Part shown: piece by piece, positions 1-15,600 of the stretch
Position numbering within the stretch: the first letter of the stretch is position 1
How the letters are laid out: every line of letters begins with the position of its first letter
Origin: Sabellastarte sp. h YS-2021
Lineage: Eukaryota; Annelida; Polychaeta; Sabellida; Sabellidae
Assembly: GCA_964017235.1 (NCBI GenBank)
Contig: OZ024927.1
Coordinates: 47,187,293 to 47,251,292 of the forward strand
Length of the DNA stretch: 64,000 nucleotides
Reading direction: 5' to 3'
Position numbers and translations under genes: made by a program
Notes under the pieces: model-generated
Databases searched by the model: none
Seen by the model: only the letters and a program-made list of their open reading frames with translations
What the model was told of the DNA's origin: nothing

Positions 1-3000
1 TTCCTCTTTTTATGCACCATTTTGTATGAATTATTAGTTACATAAAGCCAACAAAATTGAGTAGAAGCGCTGTAAAAATTTCTTTCTAATGATGTAACAA
101 ATGTTTGTAGCTTACACAGTGTGTGAGATATTAATGAAAAATCGCCACTTGTTGATGCTAATTATCCAATGTAAGGATCCCCCCCCTATACTGGTTATAG
201 ACGGCACATGGTGGATAATAAAATAAATTGAAAAATGAATTTGAGTTGATTTTGTATAAGTAGAGTCTCACATTATAGGTAACTTCCACTGACACCTGTG
301 ACCGTTTATTATTTTCTGTTTTTGTGACCTCAAAAGTAATTCCACTTGTGCTTAGATCTGACTGGGACTAATACAAAGTCTACTAATTGTCCTGTTAATA
401 AGCAGCCTGTGAGTTTTCTCCCCATTTTCTACGTGCCTGTGTAAGTTTGTTTTATGTGGCGCCTCCAGTCAACTTCAGCACAAACGTATACACAATTTCT
501 CACAAATATGTCTTCAGTGAAGGGATCCATTTTACTGTTATTAAACATTTCTTTAGGCTCGAAGTCTGTCTGCATTGTATATTGCTTGTTCAGATGTTTT
601 ACATTGATTACTGTGGAACAAGGACAGGAGTCAAGGCTTTACTAAAACATTTAAAGGCTGACTTTCATTAAAAACCCACAGGTAGATAGTGCTGAAGAAT
701 GTGCCCTGGTACTGGATGTTTTCTAAACTTTTGTTGATCACCAAGGATAAGTCAAGCCTGAATTTCTATTCCCATTCTACAGTTTGTCACATCTTGGAGA
801 CAAACATGCAGCTGCAATAACTGAGTTCTGTGTTTGTGTACTGACATTATACTCATATCAAGCAAAAATCTGTGGCTTTTGCTAGCTTCAGTCTGCTAGA
901 TGCTGGGCAAGATTAAATGGGCCATTCACTCACAAGAAAGAAGCCTTTGCAGTTGGCCCATCTATTCAATGCCTTTCAGTACACTTTTTTCATAAAGATT
1001 AGTATTTTTGCAGGACTCAGATTTTAATCGACTAGCATTAATTTAAAAAAAACAAAATGCAAGTTTTGTAAATCGTATAGCCCCTTTTAATGACAGAAGC
1101 TTTTTGTAATTATTTTTGAAAAATTTGTTTTGTTATCATTTAATAATTGGTATCATTACTTACATCATCAGTCTGCATTTTATTCAGTTATATTAAAAGT
1201 GAGGCAGTCTGTAGGTAAGCAAAATAGATATCAAGAAATTGATCACAATACATTTTCACTCGTTACGAATTACTACTGAAGAGATTGACACAAATTCATA
1301 CTTTCAATGGGCATCAATTTTCACTATTCCAGGTCAATAGGTAAGAGGGCACATAAAATGCCTCATGAAAAATTTGATTTATGCATCATTTGTAACAAAT
1401 GGGCGCTTGTTGATAATTTGCAGTTTAAATCATACACTTAGTTTATCAAGTATGTACCATTAAAAAACTTATTATGTAGAAGTAAGGTTTATCTGCCGGT
1501 AAATGGCATTTATTAATCTGATGGAGTAGCAGTGTGGCTTAAGATTGTAACTATATAATTTAAATTCAAAATATATGCCACAGTGTGGGACTTTTATTGG
1601 TGAGCTACTATAGAACTTATACCTGAAATCTGATGATAGACAATTCTTCATATTGAAAATACTTTTGTATCAGCTTTTAGTGACAGTGAATAGACAACAT
1701 GTATCATATGAGTTCCAACTTATCTTTGGATTGCATTCACACTGACATTCACTTAAATTTTAATGATTTTGAATTTTTACACTGTAAAAATATTTTGAGG
1801 TATCTTTGGTATCTATACGTTCAGGAAAAGCTGTAATATGTCATTGGTTAATATAAAATCTGTATGAAATCAAATGGTCTTCTGTGGCCTTTTCACCAAA
1901 AGCCCTGAAAGAAAGTGGGTCTTTGCAGAAAAAAAGAGTGTATGCAAATTTAAGGTTTTTAATGTTTTGTGGTAATATTCTTTCACTGAAATTTTTATTC
2001 TGTGTTCTAAGACAAAGCTGTTCCAGCAGAAACATTGAAGATGATGCCCATAAAGGTTTCTCTTAAAGACATTAGCAGCTTTTTACCCTTCCATGAATAC
2101 TATTCTTGGGTGGCAATAAAATCCTCCTGTCTTAATTGAATTAGCATAAATTTTGAGAAGAATAATTTGATGACCTTTGTATTTTTTATTTTACTATTTT
2201 CAGGTTTTCAAATCACAGTGTATCATAGTTTCATTGCTCTATAGTTCTGTGTATTGTTGGTCTTTCTTTAAAATTCTTGAATAATTCTGCATGAAAATGT
2301 TATGTAGTAGCGAACCTTGGATTTGGAGGAAATACAACAATTATCAGATCAGTTACTTTGATGATTACAACATATTAGAAATTATTGTCTGTTATGATCT
2401 CTGATCATTGCTATCAATTCAGTAAAATATGTCAACAGGAAGTTATCTTAATTTGGTTTAACACTTTTAGTTCTTAGTCTCAGAGGGATTACTAAAAATA
2501 TGGAAGGAACCACTAGTGCAGAACTAATTTAAATAAATTTATAATACTATTATAAAAATTGTTTAGAGGTTCTGAAAAAAGCATGTTCCAGTAAAATATT
2601 CTAATTATTATTCTAATTCTAATAGTACCTTTATAACAATTAATCTCTATACTAAAGACAAACTCCTTGCGCATAATACAGAAAAGTGAAAATCCATAAT
2701 CATACAGAATCAATAGCAGAGGTCAGTGTCATGGAGAAAGACCAGGACAAAGCCAGACACTTTGGTGGGTATGCATTTGCAAAAAAGGCTTTCAACCTCT
2801 TTCTGAATGATAGATGTGGCTGAATGTACATCATCAGGTAAATCATTACAAAAAAATGCAAAGCTGAGGCCGAAATGCCTAGTAGACTGATGAGGCAAAG
2901 TGTTGAGATCCTTGTTATTATACAAGAGATCCTTCTAAACTAGTAGTTTCTCTATCCCCTAAAAGATACAAAATGTATTTGTGAAAAAGTAATGTTGATC

Positions 3001-3474
3001 TGTGTGACATTTATTTACAAGTGTTGTTTACTGACTGTAATCAGTCTGCATTGATGCATGTATGTGACAGACTGATGTACAATTGTACACTCTGTGTAGT
3101 CTCAAGAGGCACAACAACCATGAGCCGTATTCAAATTCATCAGTCCAGGGTCATAGCAATTGCCATATCCACAGAGAGCATTCCCCAAAGTTCTTGGCAA
3201 AGCAACAGGATTTCAATTTGTTCCTGAATGATACAACAGAGGAAGCAGGTGCAATTCATTCCAGAGTGTCAAAGGCAAAATCATGACCAAATTGCTTCTT
3301 GGGTTTGTGCAAGGATTGGCAAAACTGAGGCACCTCTAGAAACCTCCTATCTTGTCATCTTCATCCTAAGAATTCTATTTAAAAGAGTTTACAGGAAGGG
3401 GTTAAACTGAGTTTATTATGACATTATTTTTTTAATCATTAATTAATATCATTGTTATTTCTATATATTTGCAG
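1..3474. other. Upstream or intronic sequence of the NETO-like gene, no exon recognised
   Basis: AT-rich sequence with only short scattered ORFs. The first recognised exon downstream begins in the middle of a codon after an acceptor at 3473-3474, so at least one earlier exon (signal peptide and N-terminus) must exist. I found no convincing signal-peptide exon here, so it is probably outside the window, although a very short exon could be missed. A LINE remnant lies at about 2755-2885. Confidence 0.6.
2755..2885 (-). mobile_element. Remnant of the C-terminal end of a CR1/L2/Rex-like LINE
   Basis: The minus strand encodes a short stretch with HFGLSFAF, then NDLPDDVHSA. This matches the LINE copy at the right edge of the window (KHFGLSFAYDAP, NDLPDDVRSA near 63640-63720). 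The usual ending continues in degraded form. Only about 40 residues are recognisable, so this is a decayed fragment of the same family. Confidence 0.65.
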
Positions 3475-3679
3475 ACTATGCTATTCCAGGGACACCAGTC
3501 GGGGAGGCTTGCCATTTTCACTATTATGGTGAGAGTCAAGTGAAGGGGGTGTTCAACTCCCCCCGTCACCCCAGTAACTACCCACACAATGCCATCTGTA
3601 TCTATGAATTCTTTGGGGGAGACCTACCAAATATCAGGATCAAGTTTGAGAACTTCAATGTGGGCAACAGGGTCGGAAA
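3475..3679 (+). CDS. NETO-like exon a: first half of CUB1
   Basis: The acceptor is TTTGCAG ending at 3474 and the donor is GTAAGT at 3680. The exon starts with the last two bases of a codon and ends with two bases of the next. It encodes C12 of CUB1, the GVFNSPRHPSNYP segment (equivalent to the conserved SPNYP loop) and C41 in CIYEF. The next exon completes the domain. Confidence 0.88.
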
Positions 3680-6600
3680 GTAAGTTTCAGTTACTGAGGT
3701 AGTTATCACATGGTCATCGTATCAAAATTAATACTTGTACCACTGCTGTTAAGTTAACGTTGTCTTATTATTTTGCATCTGGTATTTGAGCAACTTTCCA
3801 TCATTAAAAGATGATTCCATTATCCCAGCATGATAAGATACATATATAAAAGATACGTTTATACATGATAAGATCACTAATTTAAAAATTAAAACTGAAA
3901 AGCAAAGATAGGTAAATACTGGACAGAAGTTAAATGCAAAAGTCACTTTGTCTACCATTGTGTTTTCCGGGATTCCCACTCTTTGTCGGAAATATGAAAA
4001 GAGGTGTAAATCACTGCATTTAGAAATACCCAAGACAATACATCGGTGGAGTTCACACTTGTACTGTGTGGGCTGTTCCATTTCTGAAGAGCATCTGTTG
4101 TTTGAAAATGACATCAGCGGTTGTAGGGTGACATAATAAAGTGTCTCCAGTTTAGAATGACAAGCTCAGCTGCAGCATGCCTAAAAGTATTTACATATTC
4201 CAATGTTGTCAGAGGGGACTTAACATATCGTTATATATACAATATCTATTGTTCAGTAATCTGTTGACAAACATTTATATAGTGAAAAGTGTGTGTATTC
4301 TTCATGTTCAGGTATTAAAAGTGTAAAGAAACTGAGCATAAGTGAAAGTAGCTTGAGCCTGCTGATTGTGTTCTAAAGTCCAGAGATTTTTGTTAAGTCA
4401 CGCGTAAATAAGCTTATTAATTACATTTCAGAAGCTGTTTAAAGGTAATAATTTAATTTTCAAAATTAAGTGGATAACAAAATTTGGGGCAAAATAGTTT
4501 TTATTAACATAATTGGTAGGACTAGTTTGTGTCTGTAATTCCAACATCTACTTGCTTCCTTCCTCTTTTGCCAAATTAAGATGTGTGCCAAATTATGGTG
4601 CTAGACGTACATTACATGTTTATAAACCATTCTCCCTGTTTCTGTATAGTCTACTTGGCTAGCTCTTGGTAAGTCTGGTTGGATACATTATCCCAATGGG
4701 ATGAATGGGACACAAGTCCTTTAATAATAGAGAATCATTTTGTAGTTTGTTGTGACAAATAAAAGCTAAACTAAGAAGGTTTCTTTGAGTGTGATTTGAA
4801 GCCGCTGAATATTTTAGAAAGGTAAAATTTGCTTTAGTTGATAAATGAAGCAATTTGTTTGCGTTGCCAAAGGTTTTACTTTGAAATTATCATTGTATGG
4901 CATTATGTGAGGGGAAATAACTGTCCTCAACATAGAATCCTTTCAGAATCTGAATAGACTGCACTGATTCTAAAGGTATTTTAGAGCAATTTTTCTCATA
5001 ATTACAGTAATCATGCAGCACTGAAATTTGTAGTCTCGTTTCTGGGACATTTCTAGGTTGTGAGCCTGTAATGTACTCTTCAAGTCAACTGGTTTGATCC
5101 AAATGCTTTAAGTTACATTTCCATGTTCTCCATTTGCCATCTTTTGTTGAAAAGCCATTTTGATTGTAGTTAGTGATATCATAAGTGAAAAAATATACAA
5201 AATAAGTGATTTTCATTGTCATCTAGGGTTGGCAAGTTGCAAATTAAAGATACCTAAATGGCCTCTTTTATCATACTTACTTAGGTTTAATATTATAGCT
5301 AGTATCTTTTTACTGAAGGTAGAACTAAAACAATAATTTAATTTGTTGTGGAATATTTATCCTGGAAATTTCACAACTACCCCTATTTACTGTGGGTGTA
5401 ATCAAAAGCATATCAGTGGATTTTCTTCAAACAAAAATTATCAGAACCAACAATAAGTAGCCTTAAAATGATGTCACCATCATATTTGTAGCTTAATAAA
5501 AGAGCCACAATCAACTAATAATGTATGTAATCCTTTTATTCTAAAATATTGGTTTATTCTCCCAGATATAGCAGACACACTAGCTAGGTAATTTTATTTC
5601 TGCATTTTTTACTTGGTGAATGTCACATAATATCTGCTATTGTAGCCCATACTTCAGTCACAAGCCTCAGTAACAACCCTCTTTGCGTCTATAGTTTATT
5701 TGTGGGAAAGTGTTTTAGCTTCATACAGACATTTTCCTTAGTGTTTATTTGCTTATGAAATTGCCAGTACTGCCACCCCTACATTCAGGCACAGCACATT
5801 GATGCTTCTTTTATCAATATTTGCTGAATAGTTTTCAAAATTTGGTGGTAATTGCCATTTATTATCATATAAGTCATATTACATTCACTTAATACATTGC
5901 TGACTTTATTGTGGATTGCAAATCATAAATCACATGCATGGAAACTAAGTGTAAGTGCTTTCATGTTTAAACTATACTTTAAACTGTGTGGCATGCAAAG
6001 AGTAAATAAGCTTTCATCTATCACTTCTTTAAAGCCAGGAAATATTGAATTGATTCTTATTTGGGAAAGAAAAAAAAATATAAGGCAAAGCTTTTAAAAC
6101 ATTAAGATCTCGGAATGTAAGAAAAAAGCACCAATACAATATGTGAAAGTCACCATGTATCAATTTAACCCAGCTTGTTATCAGTTTATTACTGTTGTCA
6201 TCAGTGGTTTGCCTACAGTAGTTAGTAGGTCCAAATTGACCTTAATTATATCATGACTGGTAGTTTAAGACTCACAGATATTGCACGTGACTTTGATTAG
6301 TTTGAAGCGGTTTCATTCACAGAAAAAAGAGGAAATTTAGAATCTTTAAAACCCATTTACAATGAATAAATAGTGTAATAATCATCTAAATCACTTTAAA
6401 GCCATTTTAAAACTAGAAAAGGTTAAATGAATTAATACATGATTGGTTCTTGTTCTTTATATTTATTGAATGAGTCCATTATGATGCTGTATTTTAAAAT
6501 ACCCAAGAGGGTTAAGTTTTTTTTTCGTCTTCAGAATTCCGGGTGTTCCACAGCATAAACCTGTGCATGGATTTTCACCATATTTTCAGGATAGGTTTAG

Positions 6601-9600
6601 CCCAATAGGATCTACAGCTGATTAGCTTTTGGGTGGTATCTGGCAACAGTTGTTGCCATAGCAACACTTTAAGTACTTTTTGGTTTTGCCTGTCAAAGGA
6701 TGGGGTTGGAGATTATGAAACACCTTCCATGTGGCGTGTTTGCGAGCTGTGTGTATTTGTCATGTTTTTATATAAATCTTTATATCTCATTCATTTAATA
6801 TGAAGATATCTTCACCAAATTTGTAGCAAATGTTTATGACTGTGAAAACATCTCTGTAAAACATTTTGTCCTCATTTTAAAATCCAAATGGCTGCCATAA
6901 CCAATTGTTCGAAAATCAATAAGATGTTTTAAAACTTTAAATATTGCAGCTAGCTTCATCAGATTTGCACAAAATGTAGAAAGGGAAAGGCTAGGAAAGC
7001 TTGCCTGAGAGTAATTTTCACTTTTGGTCATTGGCTTTTGAAAACAAAACGGCAGCCAGGTTAAATATTTTATGTCAAACAGAGGGGTCATCACATCCAA
7101 AAGGCCTAATATCTCCCTTATCATTGGTCCCAGGGGTTCGGAATGAAAAAAATACTGAAAGGAAATCATGGCCTGTGAATACTTTGCAAGTGTCAAATTT
7201 GAATTTGACAACAACTTCAGGTCAAGTGGGGTCATCTTACGAAAAAGACCTTATATCTTATATTTCCCTTATTATTGCTTCTACAACTCGAAAATGTGAA
7301 ACTAATAATAGGAAGCCATGGCCTGCAAATCTGTAACAAGTGCTGAATTTTGGCCTTCACACCTGCTTCAAGGTCAATCTGTGTTATAACCCCCAAAAGC
7401 TCTTATATCCCCTTTATTATTGGCTCAAGGGCTTCCAAGTGTTAAAACAACTCATAAGAAATCATGGCCTGTCAGTCTTTTGCAAGTGTCGAATTTGACC
7501 TTTGACCCTGCTTCAAGGTCAAGTAGAATTGGTCCTAGAGTTTCAAAATATGAAAATATCTTGTAAGAAACCATGGCATGTGAATCCTTTGCAAGTGTCA
7601 AATTTGACATTTGATTCTTTAAGGTCAAGTAGGATCATCAAACAAAAACAGCCATACATCTCATACATATTGGTCCTGGGGCTTGGATCTCAGTTTCTAG
7701 GTCACACTACAATTTTGGCCTTATTCTCAATGTGTATCTATGCTAGAAAAACTGTTGCTTCATAATAGGTTCCCATCTGATTTGACAGATACCTTCCCGT
7801 TGTTAAAAGAAATCCTCACATCTTGAACAAATAAAATGAAAAGTTTTCCCCTTTCTTCAACTACAAGAAAGTTCTTACATCTAGAAACATCTCATAGGTT
7901 CTGTATACCTCTTAAAACTGAAGTTGTTCCTTAGATTTTTCCTAATCTCAATGTTGTTGGCCATTTAGTTGTGCCAGCGGACTGGGGTTATTGCCTGCAG
8001 AGGCTGACTATTTTTGACACCCAAAACCTATTTTGATATGATCGTCAAAAATTGCATTTAAACTGTCAAAAACTGGTACAATTTGCAAAAACCATGGAAT
8101 GCCTGATTGATAAAGAATAGCAATACATTTTAAGTAAATAAAAAACTTCTATTTTGTGAGTTTTCATTGTAATACAAAATGAATAAAGTTATAAAGATAT
8201 TTCTTTAAATATTTATATTAAGAAATAATGAGAAAACTCCAGGCTAATAATCTTGTTCAATCAATCTTTTTATCAGAGCTGCCAAATAGCAAGGTTTCGC
8301 ATTTAAGATGTTTTAAATGGTTGTGGAAGACAAAGAAGTTTCACTAATGTGTTATTTAAAATAATGAAATGGTTTGGAATCTGTCTGTCTCTGCCCCGGA
8401 AACTTTATTTTTAGGGCATCTGTCAGCCACATTTTGAAAAAAAATCTGACAAAATTATTAAAATAACCCTTTTCACTTAATGATTTGTTTTGCAGTGACA
8501 AATTTATGACAGTAACACAAAATTTTACTGAACTTACCAATTACCAGACTTCCCACAGATGATACTCTTACTTAAAGTTTTACTGAACTGAAGGGAAAAG
8601 GTATATTTTTATGTGCCATACAAAATATTGATGAATCTTATAAATAATAATAACGTTTGTTGAATCTTAGTTATCTACTTATCTATCTACTTTGAATCTA
8701 CATAATGTGTCATAACAATAACATACATAAAATGAAAAAAAAATTAAAAATTTTATTCTAGTTAAATACTATTTGAATAAAATGTTTAATCCATTACAAT
8801 AATATTGTATTAATTTTTCATGCTAATTTATTTTTTTATTTGCTTATCTACCATTTTAACTTATATGTTATATACACAAAAATATCTCAGTAAAAATGAT
8901 ATTGTAGTAAGTAAAAGTTTGTGACATAACTTGGCTTCATAGAAGAGAATTTGATGATGTTTCATATCACAGCATGCCTAAGAGTGTTTGACACTTTTGT
9001 TATTTAAACATCAAAAACCTTATTTTTAATGTTGTGGTTATTACCATGTCTCTCTGCTGCCCAACCAAATTTGCAAATTTGTAATGCTTGATGCTTTCTG
9101 CAAAATATTCATGATTATTATTATATTGCATGTACTAAAGACCAGTACATCTCTAACCAATCTCATACAACCATGTATAAGGAAAGTATGGCCATTTCAG
9201 TTAAAGAAATTTGTGGATGACTATACCAGCCTGATATCTGGCAAAAGGTGGCAAATTCTTCAAAATAACAAAAACTTGGTGTGTGATTGTATGGTTTCAA
9301 CTAGATATAGACAGGGCTTATGTTACACTTTCAACCCTATAGTCAGCTCACATTGGATCACTTTGGTGGATATATGCTTTAAAGGTCACTGTCCGTTTTA
9401 TGTAAATCAACATAGCAGATAATTGAACACACTAAAAACGACAAATTGGAATATTTAAATGTTCTTTTTTTATCATTATCTAACCATTCCTCCATGTATT
9501 TGTAAGACAATGACAGTTATTCATTAGCTCCCTGAAGAACTCGGACAATTAAAGGTTTTGCATTGTTTTCTTTCTCTTGATTTTGATTTCTTGGGTTCAG

Positions 9601-12600
9601 ACAAGCGAGGTTAAAACACTATTGAAGTGGATGAACAGCTGAAGACTTGACTTGTTATAACTAATCTATCAGAAAAAAACACACATAGCAGAGATTTTTT
9701 TCTTGTAAATGCAATTGTTTGCGTAACACCATTGTGACTTGGTAACCTTGCACAGTGCAATTAAATGTGCTGAACTGAATGACTAGGGCCCAATAATTGA
9801 TAAACAGATGCGGCACCAATCCTACTCTCATAGGAAGCCATTCTTTTGAAAGCTCGGGGAGTCCAGGGACCAGACCATATCAATTTTAAATGTCTGAAAA
9901 ACCTCTGCAACAGTGTATTGCAGAGGGGAAGAAACAACAATTCCTATCATGCAGTTTCTCATCAAAATGTCTAATTTGTAGAGCATTTTCCTGTTTGATT
10001 TGTTTCTATCTGTTGGATGTGAGATGAATTTTACAGAAAACCTTTGCATTTGATAACCAAGCCTGCCACTCATTTCCATTTGAAAACAGACAATGCTTTG
10101 GCCTTTGTTTCTGACTTTAAAATCTGCTTGCTATGTACATGTGGTCATATTAATCAGTCTATTTGCAATCTTCATTTTGTGCCCACAAATGTCTAACTTT
10201 GCGTTTCTGTTTGTGATTTGGACAGTAATAAATAACATATCCTCATACAAATAAATGGTTACCAAATATGGAGAAAAATATTATTCTTTTTGTGTTCATG
10301 TCAGAAGAAAAAAATAAATCTTAGTTTTAAAAGTTTGCAAATCATTTAAATAGAAATATAATGCACTTAGAAACTTTGGGGAATTAAATATCAAATGTTA
10401 GAAGTACCATAAGTACGTATTATCGGAAGAGAGATAGTATAATTTTTAATACAAGATTAAATTTGGGACAAGTATGAATCAACAAAATGTTTGAAATGTA
10501 ATCCTCGAAAGTTACCAATGGAGCAGTATTCAACTATACCAAAAGCAAATCTGGGATAAAAAAAAGTTTGCAGGCAGTTAAAGTTGCTAAAACATAATTA
10601 CACACACGTGCTTCATCATCAATAATGGCCTTCTTCATAATATTTTAAGCAATCCGTTTCAGTTAACCTAGAGGTTTAATTACAAACTAGAAAAGGAAAG
10701 TAAAATAATCATACATGAGTGTTGACTGCTAGTTGACAGACACTGATGAATACAATTTACTTTTGGGTGCTGGTCAGCAGATGAGCTATTCAAGGGGTTT
10801 AATATGTAGCTCTTCCAGGGAATTTTATAGTAAAGAACTATTCAGAAATTCTACAGTCCATTTGTATTAGTGGAACTTCTTCAGTGTATTCTGTATAACT
10901 AACACCTTCAGTATCTACAGGAATTGGTTCTAGATATAGCAAATTAATGATATTACCTAAACAATGTATTGGAAGTGATGTAGATTCATAAACAAAAAAA
11001 AAATTAATATTTTTTATTGCAAAATTCCATTTACACCAACTAAAATATATTATTTTCTCAATTGATCTTACTTACTTCTGGTTACATTTATTATACCCTA
11101 ATTTTTTCTGATTCTACTAAATATACTGAATCTGTATTTTCCATACATGTGGGAACACACCATTTACAACTTACACGTAACAGTAAGTGTGAAGCTGTTG
11201 AATGTTTGTACTGTATCAGCTTTGTCCAGATTCATGACCAATCTTCCATAGTTTAATGACTGATTCAATTTAATGAATCATCTTGAAAATCCTATGTTGA
11301 TATTTTCCTCAGAAACTTTATCTCCTGAAAACATTCTATAAAATTAAAAATTAAGTGTACAAGCCTGATAGGATTTACAATCCATGGAAAATATAAATCA
11401 CAGTCAATCCTTAAAAATGTTCATTTCTAATCTTTTCAACCAATGGGAGTCACAGACATGTCTCCAGTGAATGTTTGTGTAGTTAGATCTAATGCTCTGA
11501 TTTAGCAGAAGATGAATGAGAGAAAAAAACGGATTCTTCGTGTTTTATGTTCACCCATGTAGGGTTAATATAGTGACATCCACTGATCAAACTCTAATTT
11601 ATTGACATGTGCATTATATTTCAGGAAAAAAAAAGAGATTACTCATTTGTACTAAATTACTGTTAGATTGCCACAACTCACTGCCAACCAGTCTTATTTG
11701 AAAAAAGATTTTTTGGAGTCAGAGACAGTATTTTATTGCCCAGGTGATTTATTTTTGCTGTGGTTCAGTGTCACATTTTGTGCATCTGCTCATTTTATGA
11801 TACATTGGATGTGAAAGGAAAAACGTAACATTTTAGCGAGCACCCAAGATCAAATGTGATATTTAAAGAGAATTTTAAGTTAGCATCAAATACAGTGGTA
11901 TTTTTCTTCAAATAAGAAAGAAAACCTTGGAACGTTGGTATCATTTTTGCAATGGGTTCCCTCAGGTCACATATAATCTCTTCTGGGAAAGATACTTCTT
12001 CTGCCATTTTTCATAAATAGGCTTTTTCTTCTGGATTTTTGAGAGAATTTTGTAACAATACCTGTTGCACAATTTTAGTGCATGTTATATTATAGAATAA
12101 ATAATGGCAATAATATTTATATACATAGAGAGTAAGAAGTCTAAAATTTGCCACATATCTGAAATTCGCCACATGTGGAAATACTAATAAAAGTAATGAA
12201 TTGAGGTAAGATTGGTTGAATATATAGTAAATCCAGGCTTTTTGAACTAAAATTTACCAAAAAAGAAACTGCTCTCAATAGGTTATTGCTAAGAGATGGA
12301 AAAGCTACCAATTGTTGCAATGCAAATCTTGAGAGAAAGGGTTATCTCATAATACTTATCTTGTTTGCATACAAATACATATAAGGTTTTGTGGGGATCC
12401 AGAATGGGCCTTTAAGCAACAATGGCTTCTGAGAAAGATAATTTGTAGTTGAAATGACATCTTAAAGATAATGGTACTTATTCTTCCTGAGTAGATTTTA
12501 CATTGATAAATTGTCTTTAAGAAACCTGACAGCAGTCGACACACACTTTTGAAGGTATTTTGATCTGCCCTGGTATTATCTGATTCAGATATTGCAATTA

Positions 12601-15600
12601 TTTGAAATATTTTTTTTCATTGCCAGAAAGCTATCACAGTGTCAATAAATCATAATGAATATCAACATATGCTCTTGTAATTTATCCTCTTCATCATTGA
12701 ATTTCTCACTCATTAAAAATTAGGGAAATGTTTTAAATATCATGACAAAACTTAAGTTCTGTTGATGTTCTAGTCTGCCACAAAGCTGAAACATTTTTTT
12801 CGATAAAAGCTACAATTACCATAAATTTAGAAAAATGTAATCTTGACAGAGTGCTGCAACAATTAAAGTTCTTTGAAGAGAATTGAATGTCATTGTGGCC
12901 ATATTTTATGGCGTACTCTGACCTCTGTCTTTTGAAAAGGCCTTATTTATTAGTGAGTGAGTGTTGAGTGAAGCCTGTGTTGCATGCTGAGGAATTTTTT
13001 AGAAACCTATTTTGATTATTTGGAGGATTAAACCTGCTTACAGCCACTCACAAATTTACTTCGATTTCCTGCACATTGATTGCAACCACTTTCAGTCCAG
13101 TCATGGATGTCATGCACTTTTATTACTGACTTTATTGGTTTTGGAACTTGTATTTCATACTTTTAGCAGCTATTTTTGTACTGTAGGACACACAATAGAC
13201 TATAACACATGTGAGAAAGTAATGAAATCAAAGTGGATTTTTTCTCACCCAATTTTGTAGACCTTCAAAGCCTAAAGTGTCTTATTACAAAATGTAATTT
13301 AGAGTTTCAGGCAGCATCCATCAAAGTAATAGATATTTTAAGTGAATAAAGACTAGTTAGTTAAATAACGTAAAACACACTAAATCATTGTGGAGGTTTT
13401 ATTTATCATCAGTTGTTTTAGATTCAGCTAAATATAGTCAGACAATTATCTTGTGCTGGGTAAAAGTAATTTGTCATCTTTTAAAGTGAGTGGGCAAATT
13501 ATTGACAAAAAGTCATAGGCTAATAAATTTTACCAATGGGAACCAAAACTACAAATTTAAAGAAGACTGATCACGTTTTGTGTCTTTGCGTGACTGCTCA
13601 TTTTTGACAGCTGTTTTAAGCTGTTGAATCAGTGACAAAACTGTAAATTGTGAAATCAAAAAAAAGGAAACCAATTTAACCAGCAATAATAGATTGGCTG
13701 TTAAGAGTATTGACATTTTCTTCAGTACCTGTTGACATGGTCCATGTGTGAGATGCCAGACATCTGAAAGTCTTTACCCTGTATGTGAGAAAAATGAATG
13801 TCAGAACTAGGAAACAATAAGGTAAAATAAGGTAAAGTCTCCAGGGAACAGAAAAATACCTCTACTTAACGAGGAATAACAGATAACACAATATATGCTT
13901 AAAATATAGAACAGTCACTTGCCATCTGAAATTTTGTTGTATTTGAAAGAGAATTCTAGAAAACAGATTTCTTGCTAAAGGATTACACTGTAATTTCACA
14001 TACAGATATGTGAACATCACCACAGTATATAGTTCACCACAGTATGTGAAATTCACCACAGTATGTGAAATTCACCACAGTATGAGAAATTCACCACAGT
14101 GTGTGAAATCTCCACAGTATGAAAAATTCACCAGAGTATGTGAAACTCACCACTGTATGGGACACCACTCCATGTGAAATTCACCACAGTATGTAAAATT
14201 CACAACAGTATGTGAAATTCACCACAGTGTGAGAAATTCACAACACAGTATGTGAAAATCACCACAGTATGAGAAAATCACCTGAGTATGAGAAATTCAC
14301 CACTGTATGTGAAATTCACCACAGTATAAGAAATGCACCAGAGTATCAGAAACTCACCAGAGTATGAGAAATTCACCACTCTATGTAAAATTCACCACTG
14401 TATGTGAAATTCACCCAGTATGAGAAATTCACCGCTGTATGTGAAATTCACCACAGTATTTAAAATTTGACAGTAAGAAAACCTTCTTACTTCAGTTGCA
14501 AGAAATTTTTACTAGTTTGAGATTGCTGTGACGTCAGTCCTCCGGTCTCCATTGATACAACGTTTACACAAAGTTTCATGATTTTTCTTACTTTTTCAGA
14601 GGTGCCTCCTAGTAAATTAATTTTAGATATGCACATGACAAATTTCACAATTATAAAATCTACTACAGAGTGACATGATCAGCTGCTTGAATATTCTGTA
14701 AGCCAGACACAATCCTTTTTTATGGTGAATTATGAATGAGGCACAGGAGGTGTGTGTGCTTTTGAATTAACTGCCATTTCACCTTTGACCTTGTTGTTAT
14801 GACCTTGAGCGGAAATTCATGCCCAGACCAACCCTCACACTTCTTCCTATCTAATAATAATTCCAGACTATATGTGCACAGGGAAATTATGTTGACCGAT
14901 ATTGTACTTTGACTATCGCTTTTTGTCAGTGTTTTAGTTTGTTTAGCAGCCTTAGTTCCCTTGTGTGGGGAAGATATTGTGCCTGTAAGGCAGTAAATAA
15001 GATTAGAGTAAAACGGTTAGAATAAACTGATGGGTTTTGTTTTGATATAAGGGAACCAGAATAACTTAACATAATGAACATTTCAACAAAACATATCTCT
15101 GAAAGATTAACAAAAAGATACATTGAAGTTTAATTTGAATTCAAAGTTTCTCTTGTGCCAATAAGCATAATCACAAAGCATTTGCACTATTTTTCATAAA
15201 AGATTTTGTGTTGAAGATGTGTTGAATGGTCACTTTGACAAGGAACATTACTTTCTTGCACTGGTCATACTTTGTTATCATACTTGTGGGTTTTCTCTGT
15301 GCATTGTATGTACCTTTCTTTTTGTACATTATAAAATCTTCTGATTTGTGCCTTGGTGGGTTAATAGTGCAATTGTTTATACAAAAAAACAGAATTATGA
15401 CTTGAAGCACTAGACACTTTGTCAGAACAGAATTACAAAGCCAAAAATGAATTGGAATGAGACACACCTTGCACTGTCAGACGGACTGTGGTTCCTACTA
15501 ATTTAATCTGCATCCTTATCTGAATTACAATGAATCACAGCCCAATAACTCCATTATTGATGTCTGGTGTCTGAAGTTTCCAATCTGGTTTCTACAGTAT

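Noticed and set aside
3749..4114. 121-codon minus-strand ORF
   Set aside because: It lies just inside the first visible intron of the NETO-like gene with no family resemblance; consistent with chance.
6834..7235. 133-codon minus-strand ORF
   Set aside because: It overlaps the degenerate 140-bp tandem array and has no domain; it is a product of the repeat.
9084..9422. 112-codon plus-strand ORF
   Set aside because: Intronic, no domain, no splice context that fits the NETO-like frame.
14010..14463. CRISPR-like reading of the regularly spaced repeats
   Set aside because: Units are contiguous with no unique spacers, imperfect, and the genome is eukaryotic; it is a minisatellite.
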